A stretch of 32,898 nt of DNA from CALWZE01 sp036644375 (lineage in GTDB: Bacteria > Bacillota > Clostridia > Oscillospirales > Ruminococcaceae). Within the stretch, counting starts at the first letter, position 1. Each line of letters opens with the position of its first letter. The stretch is from contig JAVXQD010000024.1 in NCBI GenBank assembly GCA_036644375.1, positions 1 to 32,898 on the forward strand, given 5' to 3'. A model generated the notes under the pieces. The model had not been told where the DNA came from. It made no database searches and was given only the letters and a program-made list of their open reading frames with translations. Positions 30,875 to 32,898 of the stretch are shown in pieces. The position numbers and the translations under genes were made by a program.

Positions 30875-32826
30875 GCGCCAAAATCACCGTTGCAAAGAGC
30901 GCCGGATTTTGCTTCGGGGTAAATCGCGCGGTTACCATGTGCGAGGAGCTTTTGAAAAAAGGAGTAAAAATCTCCACGCTCGGACCGATAATTCACAACA
31001 CGCGCGTTGTGAAGGAGCTTGAGCAAAAGGGCTGTGCCGCAGTGGACGACCCGCTTGACACTCCGCCCGGAACCTCACTCGTAATTCGCTCGCACGGGGT
31101 CGGCGCGGATATTTACGAGAAGTGCGAAAAGGAAAGAATTGCGCTCATTGACGCAACCTGCCCCTTTGTCGCAAAGATTCATGAAATAGTCAGGGAGTAC
31201 AGCGAAAAAGGATACGGGGTTTTGATTGCGGGGGATAAAAATCACCCCGAGGTCATAGGTATTGTCGGTCACTGCGCCTCCTCCGCATATATATTTTCGG
31301 ATATTGAGGGGCTAAAAGCACTGTCAGACCCGATTCTTTTGAACAAGCCGTGTATTATGGTCGCCCAAACGACCTTCAATTTGGTTAATTATAACGAATA
31401 CGGAAACTACGCAAAAAAAATATATACAAATCTGTTGATTTTTGATACAATATGTGGAGCGACGCGAACACGTCAGCAGGAAGCCGAGCAATTGGCAAAA
31501 TGCAACGATGTTTGTATCGTTATCGGAGGAAAAAACAGTTCCAACACCAAAAAGCTGAGCGATGTCTGCTCGAAGTACGCGGCGACGTATTCGATAGAGA
31601 CAAAAGACGAGCTTACAAAAGCTATGTTTTGCGGTGTGAACGCTGTTGGAGTTACTGCCGGAGCGTCAACTCCATCCCCCCTAATCGAGGAGGTACTCAT
31701 CAAGATGAGCGAAATTATTAACGAGACGGTACAAGACGAAGATTTTGATTTTGAACAAGCACTGGAAGATTCCTGTAAACTGGTCAGACGCGGTCAGCGA
31801 GTAGAAGGCGTAGTAACGTCGATTAAGCCGAATGAGGTTGTCGTGGATATCGGTACAAAGCATACCGGGTTCATTCCTCTCGACGAACTAAGCGACGATT
31901 CGACAGCTAAGGCCGAGGATTTGGTTAAGGTTGGCGAGACATTGATTTTGATCGTGACTAAGGTTCAGGATCTCGAGGGCTTTGTAACGCTTTCAAAAAA
32001 GCGTATAGATTCCGAAAAGGGAATGGACGACCTTGTCAAGGGTGCCGAGGAGGGCACGATTTTCGACGCGTATGTGTCGGAGATTGTAAACAAGGGTCTT
32101 GTTGCAATGGTGCAGGGAGTGCGCGTATTTATCCCCGCTTCGCAGGCGACACTTCGCCGCGGCGAGCAGTATGAGCAGCTTGTGCACACACATCAGAAAA
32201 TTAAGATTATTGAGGCTGACCCGAAACGCCGCCGCGCAATCGGTTCAATCCGCGCGATATTGGACGTCGAAAACGCCGCAAAGCGCGACGAATTCTGGAA
32301 CAGCGTTGAGGTCGGAAGCAGGTATTCGGGAGCGGTCAAGTCGCTCACATCATACGGCGCATTTGTTGACCTTGGCGGCGTTGATGGAATGATTCATATC
32401 AGCGAGCTTTCGTGGGGCAGAATTAAAAGCCCGGCAGAGATTCTCAAGGTCGGCGACATCGTTGACGTCTATGTCAAGGATATCGACGTTGAGAACAAGA
32501 AAATCTCACTCGGATATCGCAAGGAAGAGGACAATCCATGGAACGCGATTCAGGATTATCCCATCGGAAGCGAGTTTGAGGCACCTGTTGTGTCGGTCAC
32601 AAAGTTCGGTGCATTTGTTCGCATTCTGCCCGGAATTGACGGACTGGTTCATATCAGCGAGATGTCTGACGAGCACGTAAAGGATCCGGCTGACGTCGTA
32701 AAGGTAGGAGATACGGTTAAGGTTCGCCTTATCGGTGTCGATATCGACAAAAAGCGCGTATCCCTCTCAATGAAGCCGGCTGAAAATGCCGAGCCCACAG
32801 AGCCGACTGCCGCAGCAGAAGAATAA
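30871..32826 (+). CDS. ispH: HMBPP reductase (IspH) fused to S1 RNA-binding domains
   Basis: A 651-residue two-part protein. Residues 1-~285 are IspH (LytB), the iron-sulfur enzyme of the last step of the MEP isoprenoid pathway, with cluster cysteines Cys14 (SAGFCFGV), Cys97 (DATCPFV) and Cys195 (TICGATRTRQQE), His42, His75, and the HPEV motif with Glu127. From ~305 there are four S1 domains: the first three begin near GQRVEGVV, GTIFDAYV and GSRYSGAV, and the last near GSEFEAPV. The third and fourth have the GAFVDLG/GMIHISELS and GAFVRI/GLVHISEMS forms. The tail is acidic and Pro/Thr/Glu-rich. The S1 half is the likely rpsA equivalent here. It starts with ATGA overlapping plsC. Confidence 0.96.
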   Translation: MSAKITVAKSAGFCFGVNRAVTMCEELLKKGVKISTLGPIIHNTRVVKELEQKGCAAVDDPLDTPPGTSLVIRSHGVGADIYEKCEKERIALIDATCPFVAKIHEIVREYSEKGYGVLIAGDKNHPEVIGIVGHCASSAYIFSDIEGLKALSDPILLNKPCIMVAQTTFNLVNYNEYGNYAKKIYTNLLIFDTICGATRTRQQEAEQLAKCNDVCIVIGGKNSSNTKKLSDVCSKYAATYSIETKDELTKAMFCGVNAVGVTAGASTPSPLIEEVLIKMSEIINETVQDEDFDFEQALEDSCKLVRRGQRVEGVVTSIKPNEVVVDIGTKHTGFIPLDELSDDSTAKAEDLVKVGETLILIVTKVQDLEGFVTLSKKRIDSEKGMDDLVKGAEEGTIFDAYVSEIVNKGLVAMVQGVRVFIPASQATLRRGEQYEQLVHTHQKIKIIEADPKRRRAIGSIRAILDVENAAKRDEFWNSVEVGSRYSGAVKSLTSYGAFVDLGGVDGMIHISELSWGRIKSPAEILKVGDIVDVYVKDIDVENKKISLGYRKEEDNPWNAIQDYPIGSEFEAPVVSVTKFGAFVRILPGIDGLVHISEMSDEHVKDPADVVKVGDTVKVRLIGVDIDKKRVSLSMKPAENAEPTEPTAAAEE

Positions 32827-32898
32827 AAAAAGCATTGCGATTAAGCCAAAACCTCCACTTGTGCGTTTTGGGCAAAGCAGCATAAATGCAGCAATCAC
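32827..32898. other. Start of the intergenic region after ispH-S1
   Basis: After the stop, A-rich sequence leads to GCCAAAAC and GTTTTGGGC (with one bulge), a possible weak terminator at about 32843-32872. No gene is visible before the window ends. Confidence 0.3.

Overview
The window looks like a chromosomal segment of an endospore-forming Clostridia bacterium, probably Oscillospirales-like (inference). The reasons are an adjacent pair of dipicolinate synthase subunits (a spore-core metabolite), an IspH reductase fused to ribosomal S1 domains (a known clostridial architecture), strong GGAGG ribosome binding sites, sigma-A promoters near consensus, frequent GTG/TTG starts and moderate G+C. 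No plasmid or phage structural genes are visible.

Positions 1-1900: the 3' end of an A+T-richer large serine recombinase, the edge of an integrated element that lies to the left, then tRNA-Ser(GCU) on the minus strand with a consensus promoter and a structured leader, then a pair of 36-bp direct repeats in front of a PucR/CdaR-type regulator. Positions 1893-10954: the regulator, a small ribbon-helix-helix ORF, asparagine synthetase AsnA, the AzlCD branched-chain amino acid exporter, a class I aminotransferase, a GNAT acetyltransferase, glutamate dehydrogenase and a YgjP-type metallopeptidase. Much of this is amino acid and nitrogen metabolism. The gdhA-ygjP gap holds a 92-bp tandem repeat and further hairpins.

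Positions 11023-16155: a pentapeptide-repeat protein, a convergent multi-stem hairpin element, an ArsR / heavy-metal-associated protein / P1B-ATPase metal-export operon with a clear promoter and operator, and a membrane-anchored HtrA protease whose promoter has an inverted repeat in its spacer. Positions 16365-21613: a DUF2804 protein, a membrane-anchored M20 peptidase, a diacylglycerol-kinase-family lipid kinase and a membrane-anchored PpiC/PrsA foldase.

Positions 21676-26385: a run of five same-strand genes (adenosine deaminase, DUF1653, CDF metal exporter with a manganese-like site, GIY-YIG/HD fusion, MATE-like flippase). Positions 26725-28190: dpaA-dpaB behind a possible mother-cell sigma promoter. 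Positions 28338-32826: a tightly packed operon of a HI0933-family flavoprotein, cmk, plsC and ispH-S1, joining nucleotide, phospholipid and isoprenoid synthesis with translation.

I found no complete defence system, CRISPR array or biosynthetic cluster. The best candidates for undescribed biology are the non-coding structures (about 9829-10133 and 11701-11804), the GIY-YIG/HD fusion with an internal start, and the tandem repeats after the flippase.
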